A stretch of DNA of 64,000 bases. It comes from Caldilinea sp. CFX5 (GTDB taxonomy: Bacteria; Chloroflexota; Anaerolineae; Caldilineales; Caldilineaceae). Below the pieces are notes generated by a model. That model saw only the letters and a list, made by a program, of their open reading frames with translations. It had not been told where the DNA came from and made no database searches. Shown piece after piece: positions 26,556 through 35,705 of this stretch. Every line of letters begins with the position of its first letter. Within the stretch, counting starts at the first letter, position 1. The stretch lies in contig QWII01000013.1 of NCBI GenBank assembly GCA_021405325.1, positions 81,729 to 145,728 on the forward strand, given 5' to 3'. The translations under genes were made by a program, and so were the position numbers.

Positions 26556-28984
26556 GGCCCAACCTCAATCACGCCTAATTCAATGTGATCCCGACCGTTC
26601 GGCAACTGTAACCGTTTCCCCCCCTGCACGGTCGGATCATACAAACCGGCGATCAACTGATAGACGCCGGGCGCCAGCGTGGTCTCCGTTTGCAAAGCCA
26701 CCCGCTCGACCAAGAGTTCGCCTGTCGGCAACGTGGAGAAGGGGCGATAGCCGTGCGCCGGCGGCGTATCGACCAGCGCCACCGCATAACCGTCAGCCGA
26801 TAGCAATTGGACAAACCAATGCAGATCGGTCGCCACCGCGGTCTCCAGTTGATAAGCAATTTCCACCGGCAAGATGGCGCCGGGTGGAATCCGGGTGGGA
26901 GCATGGCCGGCAATGACGGTGACTTGCGGGGCGTCTGTACTGCTCAGGGGCATATCAAGCTGGTTGGTGACGCCATCCAACAGGCGCAACGGCGTGGCAT
27001 AGCGCACCAGCCGATAGTCATCAAACCAGCGATCATCCGCTTCGTAAGCCACTTCCACCAGCCAGCGCTCAATGCTGTTTTCCGGATCGTTGGCCGGTAG
27101 ACCGCCGGTGATCATCCAGAGCCGTTCTCGGCTTTGCAACAGGCGTAGCAATGCCTGCATGGTTTCAGGGTGTTGCATACTATCAGCCGCATAGCCATAG
27201 ATCGGCGGCGCCGTGGCACACTGCCCGCCCAGCCAGTTCATCGGCACCTGATAGGCAAAGGGCGCAATCGTGATCACTGCATCCCCCGGCTGTGCTTGCT
27301 GGCAGAGTTCCGTCAACACGGCGCGATAACCCTGGTCAGGCGCGCCATAGTGGGGGTCCGCGGCGGTTTGACCTAACCAGACGCTGGTCAAGGTAATCGC
27401 AATCAGCGGCGTCATGCCGACCATGAGCAGACTAGCGTTACCGGTTTTGCGTCCGGGGCGAAAGGTGCGGTAGAGATTCGCCAGCAGCAACCCCAATGTC
27501 ACCAGCGCCGCGATACCGACAAAGATGGTCAGGCGATTGGTCACGCCATCGGCGCGCAACCAGGCTAGATCCGTGTTGCCACGAAAATTCTCCCACAGTA
27601 ATTGGACTTGGCCGAAGACCGGGCTACTGCGCCAGTCCATTACCCCCTGGGCCGGCGGGCCATAGCGTAGCGGGTCTGCCCAGTCGGTGGGAAAGAGCGA
27701 ACGCAACTTGATCTCATAATTCACATAGTTGACACTCACAGCCAGCAACTGGACAAAAAAGGAGAGCAGCGCAATGCCCGCCAACAGCCACCCTTGCCCA
27801 CCCAAACGCAGCAGCCGATTTGTCCACGGCGTCCGCATATCCGCCTCATCCGCCAGGGTTTTGGTAAGATAGGCAACTGTCGGCGCCAGCGCCAGCACCC
27901 AAAAGGGCGTCAACGGCACTAGGAAGCGTGGCCCCCAGGCAAAGCCTCCCCACCACATCCACCAGCGGCTATAAAGACCGATAAGCAAGAAGCTGAGGGC
28001 CAGAATCACCGTCGCCTCAGTTGAATGGCGGCGGAGGAAAGCAGGGAAAAAGAGCAGCGCGGCCAAGAACAACGGCGTATGCCAAAGGACGCCCCGGTAG
28101 GGACTGAGCAGCAAGCCCCAGGCGCCGTCAATAGCGGACGCCGTAAAGCCTTCGCCGCGGTCAAAGTGATAACCGGTGTCAAAGAGGCTGCCAAAGCGCA
28201 AAAAGTTATAGGCCAACAACAACAGCCCAACGATGGCGACTGGCACGAGAAAGCCAACCCCAGCACCGAGGTGCCGTAAGAAGGTGCGGCTGCCTTTCCC
28301 TTCACTTTGGGGTGCGCCGGTCAAAACGCCCATGAGCCAGTACATACCTAAGACCAGCAAGAGCGTCGTATGGGCTACCACTGTCCCCATTGCCAGCGCT
28401 GCGCCCACACCGACCAGCCACATCCAGCCGACTCGCCCACTTTCGCGGTAAACCAATATCCCATAAAAAACCGTCAGCAGACCGAGCGCACTCAATGGCT
28501 CGCCAAAAAAGTGATTGGCATAGGGCCAGGCAATGGTGCCAAGACCAAAGAGCAAAGCGATCACCATCCCGGTGCGGTCATCATAGCCCAGGCGCACCAC
28601 CGTCAGCCAGAGCAGAGCAGCCGTCAGCGCGGTCAGTAAACCATTCCAGAGCAACGTGCCTTGTAACAGACCAATCCCCACATTGAAGTGGGCAATGGTG
28701 CGCAAAAGCCAATACCACGGTACAGCCAACAGTGCGGGCGCCGGCCCCTTTTTGCTATAGACCTCACCATCCGGCCCGAAGGCGCCCAACACCTCGCCGG
28801 GGCTGTTGACCCACTGCGTCCAGGCAATGGCATTGGTGTCCACCTGCCCACGCGTTGCCAACGACTCCGTCACGGCAAAGAGACTGACCTCATCAACAAT
28901 ATGAAATTTCCCGGCGCTCGTCAGGACATAGACCGACCAGAGCAGCGCCACGAGTACGCAAAGACCAAAAGCACGATTCGACAT
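26552..28984 (-). CDS. Large membrane protein, probable glycosyltransferase
   Basis: 810 residues from ATG 28984. N-terminal helix then GKFHIVDEVSLFAVTESLAT and KKGPAPALLAVPWYW, in the position of the GT-C catalytic loop, followed by about eleven helices and a C-terminal soluble domain (about 560-810) with two beta-rich blocks, the last similar in style to the end of the 22186 protein (LIAGLYDPTVQGGKRLQLPN against LIAGLYDPAQPGAPRVLTTA). A GT39-like sugar transfer at the membrane surface is likely; substrate unknown. Overlaps the downstream gene by 4 bp. Confidence 0.75.
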   Translation of the reverse strand: MSNRAFGLCVLVALLWSVYVLTSAGKFHIVDEVSLFAVTESLATRGQVDTNAIAWTQWVNSPGEVLGAFGPDGEVYSKKGPAPALLAVPWYWLLRTIAHFNVGIGLLQGTLLWNGLLTALTAALLWLTVVRLGYDDRTGMVIALLFGLGTIAWPYANHFFGEPLSALGLLTVFYGILVYRESGRVGWMWLVGVGAALAMGTVVAHTTLLLVLGMYWLMGVLTGAPQSEGKGSRTFLRHLGAGVGFLVPVAIVGLLLLAYNFLRFGSLFDTGYHFDRGEGFTASAIDGAWGLLLSPYRGVLWHTPLFLAALLFFPAFLRRHSTEATVILALSFLLIGLYSRWWMWWGGFAWGPRFLVPLTPFWVLALAPTVAYLTKTLADEADMRTPWTNRLLRLGGQGWLLAGIALLSFFVQLLAVSVNYVNYEIKLRSLFPTDWADPLRYGPPAQGVMDWRSSPVFGQVQLLWENFRGNTDLAWLRADGVTNRLTIFVGIAALVTLGLLLANLYRTFRPGRKTGNASLLMVGMTPLIAITLTSVWLGQTAADPHYGAPDQGYRAVLTELCQQAQPGDAVITIAPFAYQVPMNWLGGQCATAPPIYGYAADSMQHPETMQALLRLLQSRERLWMITGGLPANDPENSIERWLVEVAYEADDRWFDDYRLVRYATPLRLLDGVTNQLDMPLSSTDAPQVTVIAGHAPTRIPPGAILPVEIAYQLETAVATDLHWFVQLLSADGYAVALVDTPPAHGYRPFSTLPTGELLVERVALQTETTLAPGVYQLIAGLYDPTVQGGKRLQLPNGRDHIELGVIEVGP

Positions 28985-29007
28985 GAGCAATCACAACACA
29001 ATCTCTC

Positions 29008-29075
29008 AATCTCTGAATCTCTCAATCTCTGAATCTCTACCAAAGGAGATTCAGAGATTGAGAGATTCAGAGATT
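29008..29075. repeat. GAGATTGA/GAGATTCA-word intergenic hairpin
   Basis: Perfect 29-bp arms (29008-29036, 29047-29075), 10-nt loop. Lies between the GT2 gene and the next gene in the operon; its right end overlaps the TAA of the GT2 gene. Same word as the hairpin inside the YfhO-like gene. Confidence 0.85.
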
Positions 29076-29865
29076 AAGTACGTAGGCCAAAGAAACGCAA
29101 ACGCAAGACCGCGCCCGTATAATCACGGAAGATCGACCAGAAGCCGGTTTTGCTGTCGCCATGCCGGCGCAGGATATAGAAGACCGGCACTTCTAAAATT
29201 TTCCAGTTCTTGCCCCAGGCGACATAGAGCAGGCGGATAAAATAGTCGCCATAGCCATAAAAGATGGCGTTAAAGAGCGGCGTCAACTGGAAGAAACGTT
29301 CGCGGCGGACGGCGAAAAAGCCGCTCAGGTTGTCCTGAATTTGCGTCATAAAAAGTAGCCGGATAAAAAAGTTGTAGAGCAAGCTGGCGCGGTAACGCCA
29401 CTTCTCCTCCATCCCCCCGCGCATGACAAAACGGCTGCCGATGACCAGATCATAGTAACGCAACAACTCCACCATCTGCGGGATCATGGCCGGGTCATGG
29501 TTGAAATCGGTGTCCATCACCACCAACGTTTGGCCGCGGGCATATTCCAGGCCGGCGCGGATGGCATAGGCCAGCCCTTTGTCTTTGGTGCGCACATGGA
29601 GTCGCACCACACCGTGACTATGGCCGGTAGAACCGGCGACCTCGGCAGCGGTGAGATCCAAGCTATACTGTTCGGCGACAATTTGCGCCGTGCCGTCTGG
29701 GCTGTTGTCATCCATCACCAGCACTTCAAAGGGCCAGGCCAACGGCCCCAACTCGCGGTCAATAGCGTCGATCAGGTCACAAATATTATCACGTTCGTTG
29801 TAGGTTGGTAAGATAATCGATACAACGGGGCTGGTCAGCGTCGGCTGTGGTAGAGCGTCGGTCAT
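29074..29865 (-). CDS. GT2 glycosyltransferase, polyprenyl-phosphate-sugar synthase-like
   Basis: 263 residues. GT-A fold: SIILPTYNERDNICDLIDAI at the N-terminus, VMDDNSPDGT (nucleotide-sugar site), then DTDFNHDPAMIPQMVELL with the metal-binding acidic motif. No C-terminal membrane anchor, as in single-domain dolichol-phosphate-mannose-synthase-like enzymes. It probably makes the lipid-linked sugar used by the GT-C proteins encoded downstream. Confidence 0.9.
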   Translation of the reverse strand: MTDALPQPTLTSPVVSIILPTYNERDNICDLIDAIDRELGPLAWPFEVLVMDDNSPDGTAQIVAEQYSLDLTAAEVAGSTGHSHGVVRLHVRTKDKGLAYAIRAGLEYARGQTLVVMDTDFNHDPAMIPQMVELLRYYDLVIGSRFVMRGGMEEKWRYRASLLYNFFIRLLFMTQIQDNLSGFFAVRRERFFQLTPLFNAIFYGYGDYFIRLLYVAWGKNWKILEVPVFYILRRHGDSKTGFWSIFRDYTGAVLRLRFFGLRT

Positions 29866-29882
29866 GAATAGTTCAGTCTCTT

Positions 29883-29928
29883 GGTCGGTTGGTCAGTTAG
29901 TCGCGTAGTCGGTTGGTCATGTAGTCAG
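29883..29928. repeat. GGTTGGTCAGTTAGTC-word repeat
   Basis: Short imperfect direct repeats (GTCGGTTGGTCAGTTAGTCG, GTAGTCGGTTGGTCATGTAG) fill the gap between the DegT and GT2 genes. No matching inverted half, unlike the other word repeats. Confidence 0.55.
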
Positions 29929-31089
29929 TTAACGTCGGTTTAGAAGGCGCAGGGTGTGAGCGATGTATTGTATCTGCTCGTCGGTGAGCGAGGGGGCGCT
30001 GGGCAGATTTAGCCCTTGCCGGCTCAGGCGCAACGCGGTGGGACAGGGCGCGCCACGACGATAGGGGGGCAGCGTGTCCAGGGGATGAAAGAAGGGGCGA
30101 CTGTCGATGTTGCGTTCGCGCAGCGCCAGGATCAGCTCGTCACGCGTCAAGTCGTAGTCATCCCCGATGAGAATTGAGTACATCCAGTAGATATTCGTGT
30201 AACCGGGCAGTTCCACGGGTAATGTCACGCCTGGCAGATCGGATAGTCGCTGACCGTATAGACAGGCTAATGCCCGCTTGCGGGCAATAAAGTCATTGAT
30301 GCGCGCCATCTGCGCCACACCGACCGCCGCTTGCAGATTGGTCATCCGGTAGTTAAAGCCAACCTCATCGTGCCAGTAGCGCCGTTCGGGGGGCATGGCA
30401 TGGTCGCGCAACAGGCGACAGCGCGTCGCCAAGGCTGGGTCATTGGTTGTCACCATGCCCCCTTCGCCGGTGGTGATGATCTTGTTGGCAAAAAAGCTAA
30501 AGGCCGCCACTCGCCCCAGGGCGCCGGTGCGTTGCTCGCCCACTTGGGCGCCATGCGCTTCGGCGGCGTCCTCCACCAAGAGCAAGCCATGTTGATCGGC
30601 AAGTGCTTTGAGCGCCGCCATCGGCGCCGGATGACCATAGAGGTGAACGGGCATGATCGCCTTGGTCTTTGGCGTCACCAACGGTTCGACCGCCGTCGGG
30701 TCAATCGTCCAGGTGACCGGATCGACATCGGCAAAAACGGGGGTCGCGCCGGTATATTGCACGGCGTTGGCCGAAGCGACAAAGGTCAACGCCGGCACAA
30801 TCACCTCGTCGCCGGGGCCAATGCCCAGGGCGTGGAGGGCCAGGTGGAGCGCTGTGGTGCCATTGCTGGTGCTGATGCCGTGGGCCGCGCCACAGAAGGC
30901 AGCAAAGCGTTCTTCAAATTCACGGATATACTTGCCGTTGCTGCTGATCCAGCCGCTGCGCACGGCGTCCATCACGGTCGCTTCTTCGGCTTCGCCCAAC
31001 ATCGGCTCATAGATGGGAATAAATTTTTCTGGCCGAGCCGATGTTTGCAACTCCAGAAAGTCAACGGACCGCGCTTGTGCATTACCCAT
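29929..31089 (-). CDS. DegT/DnrJ/EryC1/StrS-family aminotransferase
   Basis: 386 residues from ATG 31089. PLP-dependent sugar aminotransferase that forms amino-sugar nucleotides for surface glycans. The PLP-binding lysine is in FFANKIITTGEGG (about residue 190), the phosphate-binding GTTALHLAL (about 65) and VEDAAEAHGA (about 160) are present; C-terminal substrate region RPFFHPLDTLP. Together with the GT2 and GT-C genes it supports a glycan-synthesis role for the block. Confidence 0.93.
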   Translation of the reverse strand: MGNAQARSVDFLELQTSARPEKFIPIYEPMLGEAEEATVMDAVRSGWISSNGKYIREFEERFAAFCGAAHGISTSNGTTALHLALHALGIGPGDEVIVPALTFVASANAVQYTGATPVFADVDPVTWTIDPTAVEPLVTPKTKAIMPVHLYGHPAPMAALKALADQHGLLLVEDAAEAHGAQVGEQRTGALGRVAAFSFFANKIITTGEGGMVTTNDPALATRCRLLRDHAMPPERRYWHDEVGFNYRMTNLQAAVGVAQMARINDFIARKRALACLYGQRLSDLPGVTLPVELPGYTNIYWMYSILIGDDYDLTRDELILALRERNIDSRPFFHPLDTLPPYRRGAPCPTALRLSRQGLNLPSAPSLTDEQIQYIAHTLRLLNRR

Positions 31090-31740
31090 GAACAAAGACC
31101 TATTTCTACAGATGAATGAACCACAGTGAGTCAGTAGGACAGTGAGTCAGTAAAACAGTCTTACTGATATACTGACCTACTGTCCCACTAAATGACACTT
31201 CTTGAACGAATCACCAAGATGCAATCATAAACACTGGCACAAAATGTCTTCGATAGTCTACCCCACTCTTTGCCAAGCGCCCAAATTATCGGATGGGATC
31301 GAATGGATCGTCGTTAGTAAATTGTAGGTAATGATGGTGAACGCACTCAAGTGCAAAGCAATGAACAGTCAGGTGCGTGCAGGGACAGCTATTTCTCGGT
31401 ATAGTTGCCCTGTGTGGTCTACCTTTAAAATAACCGAAGGTGCATTCAGCCGTTATGATCGCTTTTTACAACCATAAACTTACCCTCGTCATCGGGAAAC
31501 AAGAGCGCTCACCACGAATGGTTGCTTTGGCCGCTAGTCAGTGCGAGAAACAAAATGACAACGCTACCTTACCAAGCTCTGTTACCGTTGGTGCGCCAGT
31601 TACCCCAACTGATTCTCTAAAACATAGAGGGTATAGAGACGTAACCACTAAAAATGACCGCTGATTTTTATCGCCTTGCCGTTGATTGGAATGCGCGATA
31701 GAATGGGGCAGAGATTGTTGTCTTGACCCTGGCGGAGCAA
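31090..31740. other. 650-bp region without a convincing gene
   Basis: Contains a word repeat at 31124-31189 (imperfectly inverted, word CAGTGAGTCAGTAGGA). The rest (31200-31740) has only short frames without ribosome-binding sites. It separates the divergent glycan block and the PstS-like gene, so promoters for both should lie here, but no clear -35/-10 pair was found. Confidence 0.6.
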
Positions 31741-32676
31741 ATGAGCGTTGCGATGATAAAGCGGGTTGGCGTTTACCGGCGCACCAATGCCATAGCTATC
31801 CTACCCTTTTTCCTGCTTCTACTACTGGCGGCTTGTCAACCACCGGATGTGGCGCCGCGGCGCACAACTGTACTCCGCATTGCGGGATCAACGGCCATGC
31901 AACCGGTTCTTTATGACTTGACCGCCGCCTTTACGCGCCAACACCCGACCATCTTTTTTGAATTCACCGGCGGCGAGAGCACCGCTGGTGAAGAACAAGT
32001 GATGGCCGGGCAAGTTGATCTGGCCGCCAGCACTTTGATTTCATCAACCGCCGCCGATGCCGGCGGCCAAGGGGTGCGCCCAAGCGCGGCCATTCGTATC
32101 CCGATTGGCCTTGATGGTCTGGCCCTCATTGTTCATCCTGACAATCCCGTCGCAAAGCTCACGCTGGCGCAGTTGCAAGCGCTCTACAATGGGCGCACCC
32201 TTACCTGGGAGGCGGTGGGCGGTCCACCACTGGCGGTGCTGTTGATCAGCCGGGAAGAGGGCAGCGGTAACCGGCAACTCTTTGAGACGCGTGTGATGGG
32301 AGAGGAACGGGTGTCGTTAACAGCGGTCGTGATGCCGACGAATCGCGATGTCGTTGACTACGTTGCGGCGCACCCCAATGCCATCGGCTATGTTTCGCGG
32401 GCTTATGTCAGCGCAGCCATCGAACAGGCAAGCCCAAACCCACCGGTGGCGAAGGCAGCAGCGCAACCAACTGACACGCCTGGGGTGAAAGTCGTTGTGT
32501 TGGAAGATCAATTGCCAACACAACAAGCCATTCAGACCCAAAGCTACCCACTGATCCAGCCCCTATATCTGGTCAGCCGGGTGCGCCCCACTGGTGCGCT
32601 ACAACAATTTATTGACTTCGCACTCAGTCCGGCTGGGCAAGCGATTGTCGCACGCTATCACGGGCGCGTGCGGTAA
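31741..32676 (+). CDS. PstS-like phosphate/oxyanion-binding lipoprotein
   Basis: 311 residues from ATG 31741 (GGAG just upstream). Lipoprotein signal with lipobox LLAAC, then VLRIAGSTAMQPVLYDLTAA, the phosphate-loop start of PstS-type proteins, FTGGESTAGEEQVMAGQVDL and ISREEGSGNRQLFETRV. It binds phosphate or a similar anion outside the membrane. No pst permease or ATPase genes follow, so it is an orphan; a signalling or scavenging role is possible. Confidence 0.85.
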   Translation: MSVAMIKRVGVYRRTNAIAILPFFLLLLLAACQPPDVAPRRTTVLRIAGSTAMQPVLYDLTAAFTRQHPTIFFEFTGGESTAGEEQVMAGQVDLAASTLISSTAADAGGQGVRPSAAIRIPIGLDGLALIVHPDNPVAKLTLAQLQALYNGRTLTWEAVGGPPLAVLLISREEGSGNRQLFETRVMGEERVSLTAVVMPTNRDVVDYVAAHPNAIGYVSRAYVSAAIEQASPNPPVAKAAAQPTDTPGVKVVVLEDQLPTQQAIQTQSYPLIQPLYLVSRVRPTGALQQFIDFALSPAGQAIVARYHGRVR

Positions 32677-32723
32677 CAGAACCAACATTTACCAAGATTA
32701 CACAGATAGGGAGGAAGCAAACC

Positions 32724-33638
32724 ATGGGTATGACAACGGTGGCCAATGCCGGCGCAACAATGAAACCGTTGAAGCTCACCGCCGAGCAACGGCGGCGCTT
32801 TGATGAGGATGGTTTCTTTCTGGTCGAGGATCTGCTCTCCCCCAGTGAGGTCAACGACTTGATCGCCGTGATTGATGATCTCTATGCAAAATACAAACAG
32901 GAACGCCATTTAGGACCACATGACCCATTTCAGTGGCGGAATATTGTTGCCCTACATCCGATCTTTCGCGACTTGATCGACCACCCGGCGATTCTGCCGC
33001 TGGTGGTTGATGTCATGGGGTATAACATTCAATTGCGCACCTCGCACCTGGATGTACGACCGCCGATGACGCCGGAAAACGCCCAAAAGGCGTTAGGCGC
33101 TAAGGATAGTTTCTTCCCCTGGCATTCCGATGCGCCCAACTATGGCTGGCCCACGGTCGATGGCGTGATCCCCTTTATGGAGATGAAGATCGGCATCTAC
33201 CTCACCGATTTGACCCAACACAACAGCGGGGCCATCTGTGTCGTGCGGGGCAGCCACCGGCGTGCGCAAAAGGATGAGCAAGGCAACTATATCATCGACC
33301 CGGCGGACGTTGTTGAAGTCAATGTGCGGCCTGGTACGGCATTGGTCTGGCGCACATCGTTGTTACACAGCGTTACCCCGAACCTCTCCGACCATGCCCG
33401 CAAATGTATGTATTACGGCTATCATCACCGCTGGATTCGCCCATCGGATTATGATCATCAGGAGCCGGCGACGTTGGCGGGCTGCACGCCGGTTCAATTG
33501 CAATTGCTGGGCGAACTCGGCACTGGCTTGACCAACTACAATGGCGATGATCCACTCGTCCACCCCACCTCGCGCTACTGGCGACCTGCACTGGAAGATA
33601 TTCCGGTGAAAACGTGGGCGGAACAACAGGTGGCGTAG
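32724..33638 (+). CDS. Phytanoyl-CoA dioxygenase (PhyH)-family protein 1
   Basis: 304 residues, GGAGG upstream of ATG 32724. Fe(II)/2-oxoglutarate oxygenase: iron ligands His and Asp in WHSDAPNYG (about residue 133) and the distal His in LHSVTPNLSD (about 214), with the 2-oxoglutarate Arg following. Such enzymes hydroxylate diverse small molecules. It is one of four PhyH genes in 16 kb; it is closest in layout to the one at 42596 (shared MTEQQ/LTAEQ start and YGYHHRWIRPSDY against VGYHHRWMRPTDY). Confidence 0.9.
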   Translation: MGMTTVANAGATMKPLKLTAEQRRRFDEDGFFLVEDLLSPSEVNDLIAVIDDLYAKYKQERHLGPHDPFQWRNIVALHPIFRDLIDHPAILPLVVDVMGYNIQLRTSHLDVRPPMTPENAQKALGAKDSFFPWHSDAPNYGWPTVDGVIPFMEMKIGIYLTDLTQHNSGAICVVRGSHRRAQKDEQGNYIIDPADVVEVNVRPGTALVWRTSLLHSVTPNLSDHARKCMYYGYHHRWIRPSDYDHQEPATLAGCTPVQLQLLGELGTGLTNYNGDDPLVHPTSRYWRPALEDIPVKTWAEQQVA

Positions 33639-33748
33639 TGAGACAGTAGAACAGTGAGACAGTAGAACAGTGAGACAGTAGAACAGTGAGACAGTAGAAC
33701 AGTTTTTACTGATTGACTGCCTTACTGTCCCACTGATTAACTGCCTTA
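33638..33748. repeat. Tandem word repeat with partial inverted half
   Basis: Four copies of a 16-bp unit (GTGAGACAGTAGAACA) are followed by TTTTTACTG and a loosely complementary half (ACTGCCTTACTGTCCCACTG). It separates the convergent PhyH and permease genes. The same word occurs at 31124 and 57960, each time beside a transport gene. Confidence 0.8.
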
Positions 33749-34648
33749 CTACCCCTTGATCCCCGTCATCACGACGCCCTTGATGAAGTAGCGTTGCAGG
33801 GCAAAGAAGATCACAATGGAGGGCAACATGCCGATCAGTGAGCCGGCCATGAGCAGATGGTCCATCGCCTGGCCGCGCCGGCTAAAGGAGCCACCTAAGG
33901 TGCTGCGCAACGCCAATAGACCGGTGGTGATGGTTGATTTCTCCTGGTCGGTCAGGTAGATGAGCGGCCCCAGCAGATCATTCCAGTAGAACTGAAACCA
34001 GAGAATCGCCAACGTGATGATCACCGGCATGGAGAGCGGCAGCAGAATACGCACATAGTAGCGGATTGGGCCGCAGCCGTCGATCTTGGCGGCGTCGTTC
34101 AGTTCTTTGGGGATGCTGGCAAAGAATTGGCGAAAGAGAAAGATCGAAAAAGCCCCGCCCCCAAAGTAGGAAGGCACCACCAGCGGCAGAATGCTATTGC
34201 CCCACCCCAGAATATTGACAAAGAGAATGTAGGTCGGGATCATCGTCACTTCGCCCGGCAACACCATTGTCGAGAGCAGGATGATAAAGAGGGTGTTACG
34301 CCCCCGAAAGCGAAACGACGAGAAGCCATAACCCACCAGTGAAGACGAGATCAAGCCCCCCAATGACCCGACCACCGTCAACACCACCGTGTTCCAAAGG
34401 TAGCGATAAAAGGGCAGCACATTGCCGACTTCGATAAAGTTGTTCCACTGTGGCACCGGCGGATAGAGCAGCGGCGGCACCACCTGTAACTCATTCGGCT
34501 GTTTGAGCGCACCGACCACTGCCCAGTAAAAAGGGAAGAAAAAGAGCAGGGCCAACGCAATGGTCAACATGGTGGCAAAGAAGTTAAACCAACTAAATTT
34601 GAAGCGTTTGGGCGTGCGCACCCCGGCTGTTTGTAGCTGTACCGTCAT
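33749..34648 (-). CDS. Carbohydrate ABC transporter permease (MalG type)
   Basis: 299 residues, six membrane helices. The coupling motif EAA-type loop is present as IPKELNDAAKIDGCGPIRYY, contacting the ATPase. C-terminus FALQRYFIKGVVMTGIKG is typical of CUT1 MalG proteins. Starts 1 bp after the upstream permease. No ATPase gene is nearby, as usual for CUT1 systems sharing an MsmX-like subunit. Confidence 0.93.
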   Translation of the reverse strand: MTVQLQTAGVRTPKRFKFSWFNFFATMLTIALALLFFFPFYWAVVGALKQPNELQVVPPLLYPPVPQWNNFIEVGNVLPFYRYLWNTVVLTVVGSLGGLISSSLVGYGFSSFRFRGRNTLFIILLSTMVLPGEVTMIPTYILFVNILGWGNSILPLVVPSYFGGGAFSIFLFRQFFASIPKELNDAAKIDGCGPIRYYVRILLPLSMPVIITLAILWFQFYWNDLLGPLIYLTDQEKSTITTGLLALRSTLGGSFSRRGQAMDHLLMAGSLIGMLPSIVIFFALQRYFIKGVVMTGIKG

Positions 34649-34649
34649 C

Positions 34650-35612
34650 TTAAAATCCTGCTGTCTCTGATTCGTAATAAACCCACCGTCGCGCGCCCCG
34701 CAACTGAATCACGGTGAAAATCATGATGATCACAAAGAGAATCCACGCCAGCGCCGAGGCATAGCCCATGTTCAAATATTTGAAGAAAACATTGAAGAGA
34801 TGCAGCACATAGAAGTAGCTGGCGTAGTAGGGGCCGCCTGCGGTAGCGACATAGGCCGCCGTAAAAATCTTAAAGGCCGCAATGATACCGGTAATCAAGT
34901 TAAAAAAGATGGTCGGGCTGAGCATGGGGAGGGTAATGCCCCAAAACTGATGCCAACGTCCGGCCCCATCCACCTCCGCCGCTTCATAGAGATCGGTCGG
35001 GATGTTCTGTAGACCGGCCAGGAAGATGATCATGGTCGGCCCGCCGGCAGCCCATAAGGCCAGCAGGATCAGCGACGGCTTGACCCAGTCCACCGAATTA
35101 AACCACCCCGGCCCGGTAATGCCGATCCCTTTGAGCAGACTGTTGATCAACCCATAATCCGGCTGGAAGAGATAGCTAAAGAGAAAGGCCGAGACCACCG
35201 CCGGTACAATCGATGGGATGTAATAGACCGTGCGCAACACGGCCCGCCCCGGCAGCTTGCGATCCAACAACAGCGCCAACATGAGCGACGCCGCCAACCC
35301 CAGCGGTACGGAGAAAATCACATAGTAGACCGTATTCCATAACGCCGTCGGAAAGAGATCATCCTGTGTAAAGGCATTGACATAGTTCTGGACGCCATAC
35401 CAGCGGGGCGGCAGAGGAAATTCATACTTGGTAAAGCTCCAATAGAGCGAGACCACCATCGGCCCCAGGGTAAAGATCAGAAACCCCAAGATCCAGGGCA
35501 TGATAAACAGATAGCCCCACAACTCTTCCAAACGCGCCACCCGGCTCAACTTCCGCTTCTGGCCTGTCTTTACCGGCGTCGTTGGCAACCGCATTGTTGT
35601 TGATTGTGTCAT
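34650..35612 (-). CDS. Carbohydrate ABC transporter permease (MalF/UgpA type)
   Basis: 320 residues with a cytoplasmic N-terminus (about 30 residues) and six helices. EAA loop: IPTDLYEAAEVDGAGRWHQF. Forms the heterodimeric channel with the 33749 gene product; the binding protein is encoded upstream at 35706. A hairpin repeat (35624) separates it from that gene. Confidence 0.93.
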   Translation of the reverse strand: MTQSTTMRLPTTPVKTGQKRKLSRVARLEELWGYLFIMPWILGFLIFTLGPMVVSLYWSFTKYEFPLPPRWYGVQNYVNAFTQDDLFPTALWNTVYYVIFSVPLGLAASLMLALLLDRKLPGRAVLRTVYYIPSIVPAVVSAFLFSYLFQPDYGLINSLLKGIGITGPGWFNSVDWVKPSLILLALWAAGGPTMIIFLAGLQNIPTDLYEAAEVDGAGRWHQFWGITLPMLSPTIFFNLITGIIAAFKIFTAAYVATAGGPYYASYFYVLHLFNVFFKYLNMGYASALAWILFVIIMIFTVIQLRGARRWVYYESETAGF

Positions 35613-35623
35613 AACACTTTCCT

Positions 35624-35700
35624 GTTACGAATTACGAATTACGAACTATGAGTTACGCGCACTTGCCGTGTTCGTAACTCGTAACTCGTAATTCGTAACT
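35624..35700. repeat. TTACGAA-word intergenic hairpin
   Basis: Left half of repeated TTACGAA words and right half TTCGTAACTCGTAACTCGTA are imperfectly complementary over about 25-30 bp. Lies between binding-protein and permease genes and could act as a stabilising or attenuating stem-loop. Confidence 0.7.
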
Positions 35701-35705
35701 CTCCT

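Noticed and set aside
31440..31664. 74-codon frame in the 31.1-31.7 kb gap
   Set aside because: No Shine-Dalgarno, no similarity and low coding character.
33638..33702. Possible CRISPR array from the 16-bp tandem units
   Set aside because: Units are contiguous with no spacers; it is a simple tandem repeat.
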